Source of the DNA: Deltaproteobacteria bacterium
GTDB taxonomy: Bacteria; Desulfobacterota; Desulfuromonadia; Geobacterales; Pseudopelobacteraceae
Assembly: GCA_021850095.1 (NCBI GenBank)
Contig: JAJZRX010000005.1
Coordinates: 16,078 to 80,077, forward strand
Direction: 5' to 3'
Length of the DNA stretch: 64,000 nucleotides
Shown: in pieces, positions 47,732 to 56,486 of the stretch
Layout: every line of letters starts with the position of its first letter
Numbering within the stretch: position 1 is the stretch's first letter
The notes under the pieces: model-generated
What the model saw: the letters and a program-made list of their open reading frames with translations, nothing else
The model's database searches: none
What the model was told of the DNA's origin: nothing
Position numbers and translations under genes: made by a program

Positions 47732-49915
47732 ATGAACTACAGCACGGTAAAACTCCAGAACGGCTACACCAATCGTATCCTGACAATCGACGTCACCAGC
47801 CGTACCTGTGCGGAGCAGGCCCTGGATCCGCAGGTAAAGAACTACTTCCTGGGAGGGCGCGGTCTGGGTTTATACCTGCTGCACCAGGCGATCACCTCCC
47901 GAACCCGGGCCAGCGACCCGGAAAACCCGCTCATACTGGCCAACGGCCCGCTGGGGGGCATCCCCCAGTTTCCCGGCACCGCCAAGGCGATGGCGATTTC
48001 ACTCTCGCCTCTGACCGGCATCGCCGGAGTCTCGAACTTCGGCGGCTACTTCGGCGCATTCCTCAAGTATGCCGGTTTCGACGCCCTGCAGATCAGCGGC
48101 CGCTCCGAAAACAGCGTCATGATCGTCATTGACGGCCAGAAAAACGAGGTCTCGATCCACGAAATCCCGGCCACCGAGCAGGTATTTGACCTGGAGCGGG
48201 AAATCATCGGACGCTTCACGGCCGCCGGACACGAAAAGCGCCACCTGGCCTTCATGACCACCGGCCAGGGCGCGGCCACCACCAGTTACGGCTGCATCAA
48301 CAGCCATTATTACGATGTCACCAAGCCGGCCCTGGATGGCGGCAAGGGGGTCTGGCGCACCAAGCAGGCCGGCCGCACCGGGCTCGGCACCGTCATGCTC
48401 AACAAGAACGTGCGCGCCATCGTGGTGCTGGCCGACTATCCCCACGGCGACAACCCCTACGGAGCGTCCGACTGGGACAAGGCCAAACAGGCCGGCGCCC
48501 GGCTGCACAAGGTCGTCAAAGAAGTCGATCCGCATTCGCTCAAGATGTACCGCAAAGGGAGCGCCGGACTGATACCCTTCATGAACAAACACGAATACCA
48601 ATCCCTGCCGGTCAACAACTACCAGGCCGGCAGCGATCCGCGGGCCGACCACATCTCCGGAAAATACTACGCCGAACACCTTTTTGAACATCGCGGCATG
48701 GACGGCTGTTTCCCGGGCTGCAACCTGATGTGCACTAAAGGGGGCTGGGTCACGCTCAAAACCGGCAACCATGCCGGACAGAAGGTCTGGGTGGACGGCC
48801 CGGAGTACGAAACCGCCGCCGGCTTCGGCTCCAACATCGGGGTCTGGTGCCCGGAGTTCGTGATGGAAGCCAACTGGCACTGCGACAACTACGGCATCGA
48901 CACGATCACCAGCTGCGTGCTGATCTCGTTTTTGATGGAATGCTTCCAGCGCGGCTACCTGAACCGGGAAGAAGCCGACGGCCTGGAACTGGCCTTCGGC
49001 AACGAAGCCGCCGCGATGGAATTCCTGCACCGCATCGCCCGGGGTCAGGGAACACTGGCGCGGACCGCCGGCCGGGGCATGCTCCCGTTGGTGGAGCTGG
49101 TCGCGGAGATGTACCAGCGACGCACCGGCCAAGATGCCCGCAGCGAGCTGGATCGTTTCGCGATGCAGACCAAAGGGCTGCCCTTCTCGCTTTACCGCAC
49201 CCACCGTTCGCTCTCCATGCAGGGTTCCTACGCTGCCGCCAGCGACATCGGCGCGCACCACGCCGCGGCCTGGCTGATCAAGGTCGACCTGCTGGGCGCC
49301 TTCCCGACCTTCGAGGACAAGGCCAAGGCGCTGATGACCTATCCTCGCGTCCGGCTCGGCAACGACAATCTGGGACTCTGCAAGCTGCCCTGGGTGGATG
49401 TCTTCAATCCCGAATCGGCCAAAACTCTGGGAGCCGATGCCCACATCAACCCGGCCTCGCAGGAAATCTACGCCGACTTCTACAACGCCGTGCTCGGCAC
49501 GAATCTGACCTGGCAGGAAATTTTCGCCCAGACCGACCGCGACATCAACCTGCAGCGGGTCATGAACGTACTCCGTTTCGGCCGCCAGACCGCCGAGAAG
49601 GACTGGATCCCGGAGCGGGCCATCGGACCGACCGAAGACGCCTTCTACGACGCTGAAGCCGAGTACAACGACGGCGAGCTGGCCAGGATCTTGGCAAAGC
49701 CGCTGGAGCAGGTGCAGGCCATGGCGACCTCTGAAAAACGGGAAATTCTGATGCGCGAACGGGTTGCCGACCTGAAGAAGCTGGTCAAGGTTTACTACGA
49801 GGAACGGGGCTGGAACGAATCCGGCATCCCGACCGTAGCCACCCTGCAGGGTCTGGGATTATGGGATTTCATGACCGAAGAGGCCCGACAGCGGATCGTT
49901 GAGCTGAACGCCTGA
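47732..49915 (+). CDS. Aldehyde:ferredoxin oxidoreductase-family tungsten/molybdenum enzyme
   Basis: 727 residues from the ATG at 47732, which has AAAGGA just upstream. AOR-like N-terminal domain (RILTIDVTSRTC, LGGRGLGLYLL, LANGPLGG, NFGGYFGAFLKYAGFD). Cluster cysteines are C326, C330 and C334 in GCFPGCNLMC, with C550 in LGLCKLP as the likely fourth. The spacing is CX3CX3C where classical AORs have CX2CX3C. Such enzymes carry a bis-pterin metal cofactor and oxidise aldehydes or reduce acids with ferredoxin. Substrate is not determinable. No ferredoxin or cofactor gene is adjacent. Confidence 0.88.
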   Translation: MNYSTVKLQNGYTNRILTIDVTSRTCAEQALDPQVKNYFLGGRGLGLYLLHQAITSRTRASDPENPLILANGPLGGIPQFPGTAKAMAISLSPLTGIAGVSNFGGYFGAFLKYAGFDALQISGRSENSVMIVIDGQKNEVSIHEIPATEQVFDLEREIIGRFTAAGHEKRHLAFMTTGQGAATTSYGCINSHYYDVTKPALDGGKGVWRTKQAGRTGLGTVMLNKNVRAIVVLADYPHGDNPYGASDWDKAKQAGARLHKVVKEVDPHSLKMYRKGSAGLIPFMNKHEYQSLPVNNYQAGSDPRADHISGKYYAEHLFEHRGMDGCFPGCNLMCTKGGWVTLKTGNHAGQKVWVDGPEYETAAGFGSNIGVWCPEFVMEANWHCDNYGIDTITSCVLISFLMECFQRGYLNREEADGLELAFGNEAAAMEFLHRIARGQGTLARTAGRGMLPLVELVAEMYQRRTGQDARSELDRFAMQTKGLPFSLYRTHRSLSMQGSYAAASDIGAHHAAAWLIKVDLLGAFPTFEDKAKALMTYPRVRLGNDNLGLCKLPWVDVFNPESAKTLGADAHINPASQEIYADFYNAVLGTNLTWQEIFAQTDRDINLQRVMNVLRFGRQTAEKDWIPERAIGPTEDAFYDAEAEYNDGELARILAKPLEQVQAMATSEKREILMRERVADLKKLVKVYYEERGWNESGIPTVATLQGLGLWDFMTEEARQRIVELNA

Positions 49916-49994
49916 CAACCTGTCTCTATATGTCTCAATTTGTTTCAAGCACAATCATTGAGCATCATATTACTGGAACAAGAAAGATCACGTC

Positions 49995-51743
49995 ATGAAC
50001 AAATTACAGCACGACATAGACCGGGACAAGATCATCAATTCTTCCTTGGCCGGTTCTTTAGCGCATATGGAAAAAGCCCGTTCCCCCTTTGAGAACGCCA
50101 TCCGGGAACGGGAAGTGCCGGTCTGTAATGCTTTTATAAAATCCGGCCGCTTGGCGCCGGTCAGCTTCAGTCAGAGCGGCAGGGTTCTTGAACCCAATCG
50201 CGAGATAGCCGCCTCGTTCCCCAATTCCATCGCCGCGTCAAAAAACAGGATTCTGTCGGCCGGAGACACCTTGACAGCCACGGTTTCCGGCAAAAGAGTG
50301 GCCGTGATGTTTTCCGGCGGCCCGGCCGCCGGCGGGCATAATGTTCTGGCGGGCCTCAAGCATATCCTGGGGGAAGGAAACACCCTGCTGGGGATCAAGG
50401 CCGGCCCCAAAGGTTTGCTGAAGGGCAATCTGTTCGAAATCAGCACTGATCATGTGCGGCAGATTCTGAATACAGGCGGCTTTAACCTGCTGGGCACCGA
50501 CCGGACCAAAATCGAAAAGCCGGAAGATATTGAGAAGGTCAAGATTGTCTGCCGGGAACAGAATATCGATGCCATCGTCGTAATCGGCGGCGATGATTCC
50601 AACACCAACGCCGCCTGGCTGGCCGAGAAACTTTACTCGGAGGTAAAGGAGGACGGCAGCGGCGTTCAGGTTATCGGTGTGCCGAAAACAATCGACGGCG
50701 ACCTGCAGTTGGACGATGATCTGCCGATTTCGTTCGGCTTCGATACCGCCACCAAGATTTATTCCGAACAGGTCGGCAACATCCTGCGCGACAGTTCATC
50801 TTCCCTTAAATACTGGCATTTCATCCGCCTGATGGGGCGCTCGGCCTCGCATGTGACCCTGGAAGTCGCCCTGCAGACCCATCCGACCATTGCTCTGATA
50901 TCCGAGGAGGTCCGCGAACGCAATATCACCCTGCCTGAAATCGTGGATTCAATCGCCGAAACAGTCATCATGCGCGCCAGGAAAGGTATCAACTACGGTG
51001 TCGTGCTGGTTCCGGAAGGACTGATCGAGTTTATCCCCGGATTTACGACCATGATTGATGATTTGAATGACAAGATGGCCCAGTACAAGGATGACTTGAG
51101 CGGAAAAAGCATCAAAGACCAGCTGCTTTTCATCTATTCCAAACTGACACAGGCCCATGGAGAACTGCTGGAATCCCTGCCGGATTCGATCAAGTTCAAG
51201 CTGATGGAAGACCGGGACGAGCATGGCAACCTGCCGGTTTCAAAGATCGAAACCGAAACCATGTTGAGCGGCGCGGTGCGGGATCGCATCAACGAACTGG
51301 ATAGCGGCATAAAATTCGGGACGCTCAATCACTTTTTCGGCTATGAGGCCCGCTGCGGCGCCACCACCGTTTTTGATTCGTCCTACACTTACAATCTGGG
51401 AGCAACCGCAGGTTCGTTGGTTCTGGACGGGCGCACCGGTTACATGGCCAGCCTGACCGCACTGGATCGTGGCGCCGCGCCGTTGGGGATACCGATCGCC
51501 AGCCTGCTGGATATCGAGATACGCAAAGGCAAACCGGCCCAGGTCATCGAAAAGGCCCTGGTCAAATTGGATTCGCCGGCCTTTATCTACTTTGACTCAC
51601 GCAGAAAGCTCTGGGCCGAAAACGACCTTTCCAACTCTCCCGGACCGATCCAGCTCTGGGGTCCAACCTCCCGGCAGATGCCGAAGACGGTGGCGCTCAA
51701 TCGCGAATATGATTCGCTGGAGTTCAGGTTTTCGGGCGAGTAG
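49995..51743 (+). CDS. PPi-dependent phosphofructokinase
   Basis: 582 residues, the long form with an N-terminal extension of about 95 residues. MFSGGPAAGGHNV binds phosphate. GGDDSNTNA (198-206) has the Asp that blocks ATP binding. PKTIDGDL (230-237) has the Lys typical of PPi-dependent enzymes; ATP enzymes have Gly at both places. LMGRSASHVTLE and PEGLIEFIPG bind sugar phosphate. It interconverts fructose 6-phosphate and fructose 1,6-bisphosphate reversibly, useful for both glycolysis and gluconeogenesis. Monocistronic; 80 bases after the AOR gene. Confidence 0.9.
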   Translation: MNKLQHDIDRDKIINSSLAGSLAHMEKARSPFENAIREREVPVCNAFIKSGRLAPVSFSQSGRVLEPNREIAASFPNSIAASKNRILSAGDTLTATVSGKRVAVMFSGGPAAGGHNVLAGLKHILGEGNTLLGIKAGPKGLLKGNLFEISTDHVRQILNTGGFNLLGTDRTKIEKPEDIEKVKIVCREQNIDAIVVIGGDDSNTNAAWLAEKLYSEVKEDGSGVQVIGVPKTIDGDLQLDDDLPISFGFDTATKIYSEQVGNILRDSSSSLKYWHFIRLMGRSASHVTLEVALQTHPTIALISEEVRERNITLPEIVDSIAETVIMRARKGINYGVVLVPEGLIEFIPGFTTMIDDLNDKMAQYKDDLSGKSIKDQLLFIYSKLTQAHGELLESLPDSIKFKLMEDRDEHGNLPVSKIETETMLSGAVRDRINELDSGIKFGTLNHFFGYEARCGATTVFDSSYTYNLGATAGSLVLDGRTGYMASLTALDRGAAPLGIPIASLLDIEIRKGKPAQVIEKALVKLDSPAFIYFDSRRKLWAENDLSNSPGPIQLWGPTSRQMPKTVALNREYDSLEFRFSGE

Positions 51744-51814
51744 CGGGATAAAACTGCGCTGAAAGCATTCTGAAACAGTGCTGACATTGCTTGGCTGATT
51801 TACTGACAACAAAG

Positions 51815-51840
51815 AGGGCCGGATTTATAAACACGGCCCT
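51815..51840 (+). terminator. Possible terminator of PPi-PFK gene
   Basis: Stem AGGGCCG/CGGCCCT with a 12-base AT-rich loop, followed by TTACATTT, which is only a weak T-rich tail. Confidence 0.45.
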
Positions 51841-52011
51841 TACATTTCATACATCCAATCCTCAAACAGTTCCGTTAGCAATAATGGTCATCGCGATGTG
51901 TGATCGCCGGATTAGATGGAAAACAATAATTTGCCATCGGCGGATATTGTCAGGAGTCTATCGTACCCTGATTTTTTACTGCCTTTTTCCTACCGAAACA
52001 TTACCTTGTAT

Positions 52012-52152
52012 TTATCTCCTGAACGGCGTCGGGCTCCGCTTGTCTCGGGGTGTCAGCAGCCAATCGGCAAGTTGCCGGGCTTCGGCAGAAGAGGTGTTCT
52101 TTTTCGCCCACTCGCGCAGGTTGAACCAGTTATCGGCGCTGAGCATCTCCAT
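52012..52152 (-). CDS. Small ORF, 46 codons, unidentified (gene or 3' gene fragment)
   Basis: Reads MEMLSADNWFNLREWAKKNT then SSAEARQLADWLLTPRDKRS and a short basic end. AGAGGTG lies just upstream of the ATG at 52152. Codon use is like the neighbouring genes (third positions mostly G or C, few rare codons), unlike random shadow frames. The frame is open further upstream through the tandem repeat, so it could instead be the end of a longer gene that was broken by the adjacent transposon remnant. No family was recognised. Likely helical and soluble. Confidence 0.4.
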   Translation of the reverse strand: MEMLSADNWFNLREWAKKNTSSAEARQLADWLLTPRDKRSPTPFRR

Positions 52153-52172
52153 GCCACCTCTATCATTGATGG

Positions 52173-52336
52173 GGGAACCTGTGGGGGTCAGGACTTGAAG
52201 ACTTGAACTTACTACAAGCTCTGTCGTAACCGTTCCATTTTCTCCGCAAGCTGAGGGAACCTGTGGGGGTCAGGGCTTGAAGACTTGAACTTACTACAAG
52301 CTTTGTCGTAACCGTTCCATTTTCTCCGCAAGTTGA
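52173..52336. repeat. 82-bp tandem direct duplication
   Basis: Copy A is 52173-52254, copy B 52255-52336. They differ at three positions by eye. Both begin GGGAACCTGTGGGGGTCAGG. Copy B holds the last 14 codons and stop of the transposase remnant; copy A repeats them plus the 3' flank. The GGGGTCAGG element resembles ends recognised by REP-associated transposases, an inference from general knowledge of these elements. Confidence 0.85.
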
Positions 52337-52833
52337 GTATCCCGGTTCTGTCTTTTTTCAAGTCGCCTCACTGCACATGTCAGCGTTGACGGTTCTCGCC
52401 CGACGTGCTTCGCCAACTCTGTCAGTTTCCCGGTGCTAAATTCGAGCGTCGCCCAGGCTGCAACACTCCGCGCTTCGGAAGCCACTCGCTCCTGCCCCGG
52501 TGCTCTGAGGCGCTGATTGTCGATTTCGTAAATCTTCATCACCGCTTCAACGACTGCTTTCACGTCCGGCCTGTGTTCCGGCAGAGCTTCTGCTTTCGCA
52601 AGAACGGCTTCGATAAAGTGATTATTGCCAATGATGCGGTTGTCGCTGCATTTCTCTCCGTGGAACTCCTCCCGCCGACCATCGGTCATTCTCTCCCCGA
52701 CAAACTCTGTAAATCTCGCGCGGGCATCTCTCTCCTTTCTTGATAACTGCTGCAGTATGGTTCCTGTAGCGAAGCGGAGCCGCCGCATAAGCTCCAGTTG
52801 AACTAACCTGCTTCGCGCCGCTGAACGTGCCAT
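52294..52833 (-). pseudogene. REP-associated tyrosine transposase (RAYT), 3' remnant
   Basis: The 179-codon frame matches only the C-terminal half of RAYT proteins: FTEFVGERMTDGRREEFHG, RIIGNNHFIEAVLAKAEA, and a DnaA-C-like helix-turn-helix (ERVASEARSVAAWATLEF, then AKHVGREPSTLTCAVRRLEK). The HUH/Y1 nuclease domain that should precede it (about 150 residues) is missing, and the first 25 codons do not fit the family. It is therefore truncated and presumably dead. The 3' end is duplicated in tandem. Confidence 0.7.
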
Positions 52834-53151
52834 TTGGATTTTTAATCGGGTTTCTGTCTTTCTGGCGGGTCGATACTACTGGCTTTATGAGGATGATTCA
52901 ATAAGAATTCTCAATAATTGCAGGTTCCTGCTCCTTTTGCCAGGTCCGTCAAGGTGCTGTTAGTCGCCGGTTCGCTTCTTTTGCCTTCTTATTTCCCTTG
53001 TTTTTCTCTCTTTGGACGCACGTATAGCGCTTCGCCGGCTTTTGTCCCGCGCTGGTTACTGTTTGATGTTTGTGAGGCATGCTGATATGACATCTGCTGT
53101 CAATAACGAACACCATATGTCCCATATCGGACAAACACGGACAATGAAAAC
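52834..53151. other. Non-coding stretch between transposase remnant and tRNA-Pro terminator
   Basis: About 320 bases without a convincing gene. Open frames here have atypical composition. A GAATTC-centred imperfect palindrome lies near 52.91 kb. No second copy of the tRNA-Pro 3' end was seen, so there is no sign of an integrated element using that tRNA. Confidence 0.5.
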
Positions 53152-53181
53152 AAAAAAGCCCTTGATTTCTCAAGGGCTTTT
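53152..53181 (-). terminator. Rho-independent terminator after tRNA-Pro
   Basis: Stem AAAGCCCTTGA/TCAAGGGCTTT with a 4-base loop. On the minus strand it is followed by six T. It ends the transcript that contains tRNA-Pro and possibly pheS-pheT-ihfA-merR. Confidence 0.88.
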
Positions 53182-53212
53182 GCACTTGTCCGGGCCTGTC
53201 CGGACTATTTTA

Positions 53213-53289
53213 TGGTCGGTGCGACTGGATTCGAACCAGCGACCACTAGACCCCCAGTCTAGTGCGCTACCAGGCTGCGCTACGCACCG
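53213..53289 (-). tRNA. tRNA-Pro (anticodon GGG)
   Basis: 77 bases including an encoded CCA. Acceptor arms CGGTGCG and CGCACCG pair perfectly; the anticodon stem CTAGA/TCTAG encloses CTGGGGG, giving anticodon GGG; the T loop is GGTTCGAATCC. It reads CCC and CCU proline codons. It lies 15 bases after the MerR-family gene on the same strand. Confidence 0.96.
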
Positions 53290-53304
53290 ATAAAGCTTTT
53301 ATAT

Positions 53305-53658
53305 CTACAACATATCTCTTATTTGCTGAAGTTCCTGTTTAAGCTCAACCAGCAGACTTGCCTTTACTTCAGAGCTGCTCTCCAGACTGACCGCTCCTGG
53401 ATATACCAGTTTGCCCCTCGATGAAATCTTCTTCTTCACACCTTCAATCGTAAACTTTTCATCATAAAGAAGATGACGTACCTGAAGTATCAGATCAACT
53501 TCTCTTTTGGAATACAGCCGCTGTCCGGTTGTACTTTTTTCTGGTTTCAAAAAACTGAATTCTGTTTCCCAGAAACGCAGTACGGATGTTCTTACCCGGG
53601 CTAATTCAGCAACCTCGCCGATTTTATAGTACAGTTTTTCGGGTAAGGTTGTCGCCAT
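53305..53658 (-). CDS. MerR-family transcriptional regulator (next to ihfA)
   Basis: 117 residues. Winged-helix DNA-binding domain at 10-80 (YYKIGEVAELARVRTSVLRF, WETEFSFLKPEKSTTGQRLY, REVDLILQVRHLLYDEKFTI). A short C-terminal helix (LLVELKQELQQIRDML) is the dimerisation coil. There is no ligand-binding domain. Small MerR proteins of this kind sit next to ihfA or himA in many Proteobacteria, with unknown targets. The gap to ihfA is 17 bases. Confidence 0.9.
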   Translation of the reverse strand: MATTLPEKLYYKIGEVAELARVRTSVLRFWETEFSFLKPEKSTTGQRLYSKREVDLILQVRHLLYDEKFTIEGVKKKISSRGKLVYPGAVSLESSSEVKASLLVELKQELQQIRDML

Positions 53659-53675
53659 AATGGGTCCGCCGGATG

Positions 53676-53966
53676 TCAGGCCCGTTCTTCTTCTGTATTG
53701 ATTGCGCTTTTGAGAACCTGGCTCGGCTTGAAAGTCAATATGCGACGAGCGTTGATCGTGATCGTTTCACCGGTCTGGGGGTTACGTCCTCTGCGATCAG
53801 CTTTTTGTTTGACAACAAAATTCCCAAAACCGGCAATTTTAATTTTTTCACCGGATTCCAGAGTACTTTTAAGGATATTAAAAACCGACTCCACCATTTC
53901 GGCAGATTCTTTCTTGGAGAAACCAATTTTCTGATGAATTCTTTCAACAATATCGGCTTTAGTCAT
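53676..53966 (-). CDS. ihfA: Integration host factor alpha subunit
   Basis: 96 residues from the ATG at 53966 (MTKADIVERIHQKIGFSKKE), with GAGG upstream; the frame extends to 54044 but those codons do not match. Family blocks: KIKIAGFGNFVVKQK and RRGRNPQTGETI with the intercalating Pro, ILTFKPSQVLK. It binds and bends DNA as a heterodimer with IhfB. It lies behind pheT as in Escherichia coli. Confidence 0.94.
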   Translation of the reverse strand: MTKADIVERIHQKIGFSKKESAEMVESVFNILKSTLESGEKIKIAGFGNFVVKQKADRRGRNPQTGETITINARRILTFKPSQVLKSAINTEEERA

Positions 53967-54051
53967 GACAACCTCAAACTGTGCATAGTTAATGCTCTGA
54001 AACAAAAGGAAAAAATTTATATCACAGGGATCGGCATTTCGCAACAGGTTT

Positions 54052-56460
54052 TTATCGTAATGAAACGTCTAATTTGTTTATAAGACTATCCGTAACTTTT
54101 TTATGAAGAGCGCTAATCTCTTCGTCATTCAATGTGCGCTCGTAGGAACGGTAGCGGATGCGTATGGCGATGCTTTTATATCCCTCCGGTATACCTTTGC
54201 CCTTATAGACATCAAATATCTGTATGTGCTCAATCTCCTTGGCCTTTACAGACCTGACGCATGCCAGCACCGCTTCCGACTGCAGGTCGTCGGCAGCCAG
54301 CAGAGCGATATCGCGGGTGCTGTCAGGGAAGCGGGATGGCGCTGTAATGGTACGCTTTGATCGAGACAGTTTGACAAGCTTTTCAAAATCAAGTTCAAAG
54401 CAGAAGACCGGCTTTTCAATGCCGAAATTTTCCTGAACGGTGGGATGCAGTTCCCCCACGGAACCGATCTGCTCGCGTCCTACCATGACACGGCAGGATT
54501 TGCCGGGATGGTAATAGGCATCAACTCCCTCGGACAGCCAGGTGACTCCTCCTACCGCCAGTATTCCCAGCAACGATTCCACAACGCCTTTAGCGTCGTA
54601 AAAATCGATCAGTTCGTTGGGGCGGTTCCAGACATCCCCGTCTCGTGATCCACACAAAGCGCCAACAATGTAAAGCGGCTCATGCGGCATGTTCTCACCG
54701 TCCACCGGCAGATAGACTCTGCGCATTTCAAACAGTTTCAAATCCAGCGATCTGAAATTGATGTTACGGGCAACGGTCTCCAGCAAACCGGGCAAAAGAC
54801 TAGTACGCATTACCGACTGCTCGTCAACCAGCGGGTTGCACAGTTTAATGGCAGCATGGCGCGGATCATCCGCAGCCAGCATCAGCTTGCCGGCAGCGCC
54901 CGGATCAGTAAAACTGAAATTGATGATTTCATTCATGCCATGATCGACCAGAATATTTCTGACAATCTTTTCCAGCTGCTGATGCCGTGAAGGACGATCA
55001 GAGGCTATCCGGGCAATCGGCAGGGTTGCCGGAATCTTATCGAAGCCGTTCAAGCGGGCGATCTCTTCCACCAGGTCAATTTCGCGCTCTATGTCAACAC
55101 GATAACTTGGCGGTGCAACATCCAGAGAACCATCCTGAATTTCGGTCACCTGGCATTCAAGGCGTTTGAGGATTTGGATGATCTCTTCACGCGGCAAGTC
55201 AATACCGATCAGGCTATTGGCCTTTTCAGGACGGAAGCGGATTGCCGGTGGTTCGCTAACAGCAGAACAGGCATCCAGAACACCCCGTGCAGAAACACCG
55301 CCCGCCAGCTCAATGATCAGCGCCGCTGCCCGATCCAGTGCCCGTACGACTCCGCCGATATCGATTCCGCGTTCAAAACGATGAGAGGACTCGGTATGCA
55401 ATCCAAGACGCTTGCTGGTTTTGCGAACAGCTGCCGGCTTGAAGCAGGCGCTCTCCAGCAGAATCGAAACCGTGGAGTCTTCAATTTCCGAATTCTGCCC
55501 CCCCATAATTCCGGCCAGCGCCACCGGACGCGCAGCATCGCAGATCACCAGATCGGCTGAAGTCAGAATCCGCTGCTGACTGTCCAGAGTCGTAAACAGC
55601 TCCCCCTCACCTGCCCGACGCACAACAATCCTCTTTTCGGCGAGTCGGTCGCAATCGAAGGCGTGCAGAGGCTGTCCAAGCTCCATCATCACAAAGTTGG
55701 TAATATCGACAACATTGTTGATTGAACGGATTCCGATGGCGGCAAGCTTTTTGACAAGCCAATCCGGCGAAGGGGCGATTGTGCAGCCGGAGATATATCT
55801 GGCGGCATAACGGGGGCAAAGATCAGGATCTTCAACCACAACATTAATGCGCGACTGCACCGTGTCGCTATTCTCCGCCACAACCGGTTGCGGATATCTG
55901 ACCTGCAGGCCAAGTTTGGCGGCAATCTCACGTGCTATGCCAACCACGCTGAGGCAATCGGCGCGATTAGGGGTCAGGCCGATTTCAAACAGGGTATCCT
56001 TAAGCCCCAAAGCGGTAAAAACAGGGGTCCCAAGAGTATGGGTGTTTCCGGGGAGAACCATGATTCCGGCACTCTCGTCAGCAAGGCCGAGCTCCTTTTC
56101 GGAACAGAGCATTCCGGAAGATTCCTCTCCGCGTATTTTGGATTTCTTGATCTTGAAATCACCGGGAAGTGTGGCGCCAATCTGGGCCAGGACAACCGTA
56201 TCGCCCTCTTTGAAGTTCTGGGCGCCGCAGACAACGTCCAGGATCTCTTTGCCGTTATTGACCCGGCAAAGGGAAAGTTTGTCCGCGTTAGGATGCTGGC
56301 GCTTTTCTTCCACACGGGCAACCACCACATCGTCCAGACCTTCGCCCAGCTTCTCCATCGCCTCGACTTCAAGCCCAAGCATGGTCAACAGATCAGCCAG
56401 CTGATCGGGAGAAAGATCAAAATCCACAAATTCCTTGAGCCAATTATAGGTAACGTTCAT
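54052..56460 (-). CDS. pheT: Phenylalanyl-tRNA synthetase beta subunit
   Basis: 802 residues. Starts MNVTYNWLKEFVDFDLSPDQ; a tRNA-binding OB fold (VVVARVEEKRQHPNADKLSL) near residue 45; the B3/B4 editing domain at about 215-375; B5 at about 405-475 (IGIDLPREEIIQILKRLECQ); and the C-terminal anticodon-binding FDX-ACB domain (SRFPDSTRDIALLAADDLQS). It forms the (alpha-beta)2 enzyme with PheS, encoded 26 bases upstream. Confidence 0.97.
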   Translation of the reverse strand: MNVTYNWLKEFVDFDLSPDQLADLLTMLGLEVEAMEKLGEGLDDVVVARVEEKRQHPNADKLSLCRVNNGKEILDVVCGAQNFKEGDTVVLAQIGATLPGDFKIKKSKIRGEESSGMLCSEKELGLADESAGIMVLPGNTHTLGTPVFTALGLKDTLFEIGLTPNRADCLSVVGIAREIAAKLGLQVRYPQPVVAENSDTVQSRINVVVEDPDLCPRYAARYISGCTIAPSPDWLVKKLAAIGIRSINNVVDITNFVMMELGQPLHAFDCDRLAEKRIVVRRAGEGELFTTLDSQQRILTSADLVICDAARPVALAGIMGGQNSEIEDSTVSILLESACFKPAAVRKTSKRLGLHTESSHRFERGIDIGGVVRALDRAAALIIELAGGVSARGVLDACSAVSEPPAIRFRPEKANSLIGIDLPREEIIQILKRLECQVTEIQDGSLDVAPPSYRVDIEREIDLVEEIARLNGFDKIPATLPIARIASDRPSRHQQLEKIVRNILVDHGMNEIINFSFTDPGAAGKLMLAADDPRHAAIKLCNPLVDEQSVMRTSLLPGLLETVARNINFRSLDLKLFEMRRVYLPVDGENMPHEPLYIVGALCGSRDGDVWNRPNELIDFYDAKGVVESLLGILAVGGVTWLSEGVDAYYHPGKSCRVMVGREQIGSVGELHPTVQENFGIEKPVFCFELDFEKLVKLSRSKRTITAPSRFPDSTRDIALLAADDLQSEAVLACVRSVKAKEIEHIQIFDVYKGKGIPEGYKSIAIRIRYRSYERTLNDEEISALHKKVTDSLINKLDVSLR

Positions 56461-56486
56461 ATCAGGACACCATGACTGTAGTTAAG

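Noticed and set aside
45630..49444. Long minus-strand ORFs (469 and 481 codons) antisense to cydDC and the AOR gene
   Set aside because: They arise from GC-rich third positions of the real genes. Their composition (Gln, His, Arg, Gly-rich) is typical of antisense frames.
51791..52198. 135-codon plus-strand ORF after the PPi-PFK gene
   Set aside because: Composition is unlike neighbours, it has no ribosome-binding site or domain, and the minus strand in the same place shows better coding character.
52173..52336. Possible CRISPR-like repeat
   Set aside because: Two adjacent 82-bp copies with no spacers. This is a tandem duplication. No CRISPR array was found in the window.
52949..53185. 78-codon minus-strand ORF crossing the tRNA-Pro terminator
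   Set aside because: It begins inside the terminator hairpin, has unusual Cys/His/Lys content without a motif, and no ribosome-binding site.
53213..53289. tRNA-Pro as attachment site of an integrated element
   Set aside because: No integrase and no second copy of the tRNA 3' end were seen in the flanking sequence; the nearby scar is a transposase remnant.
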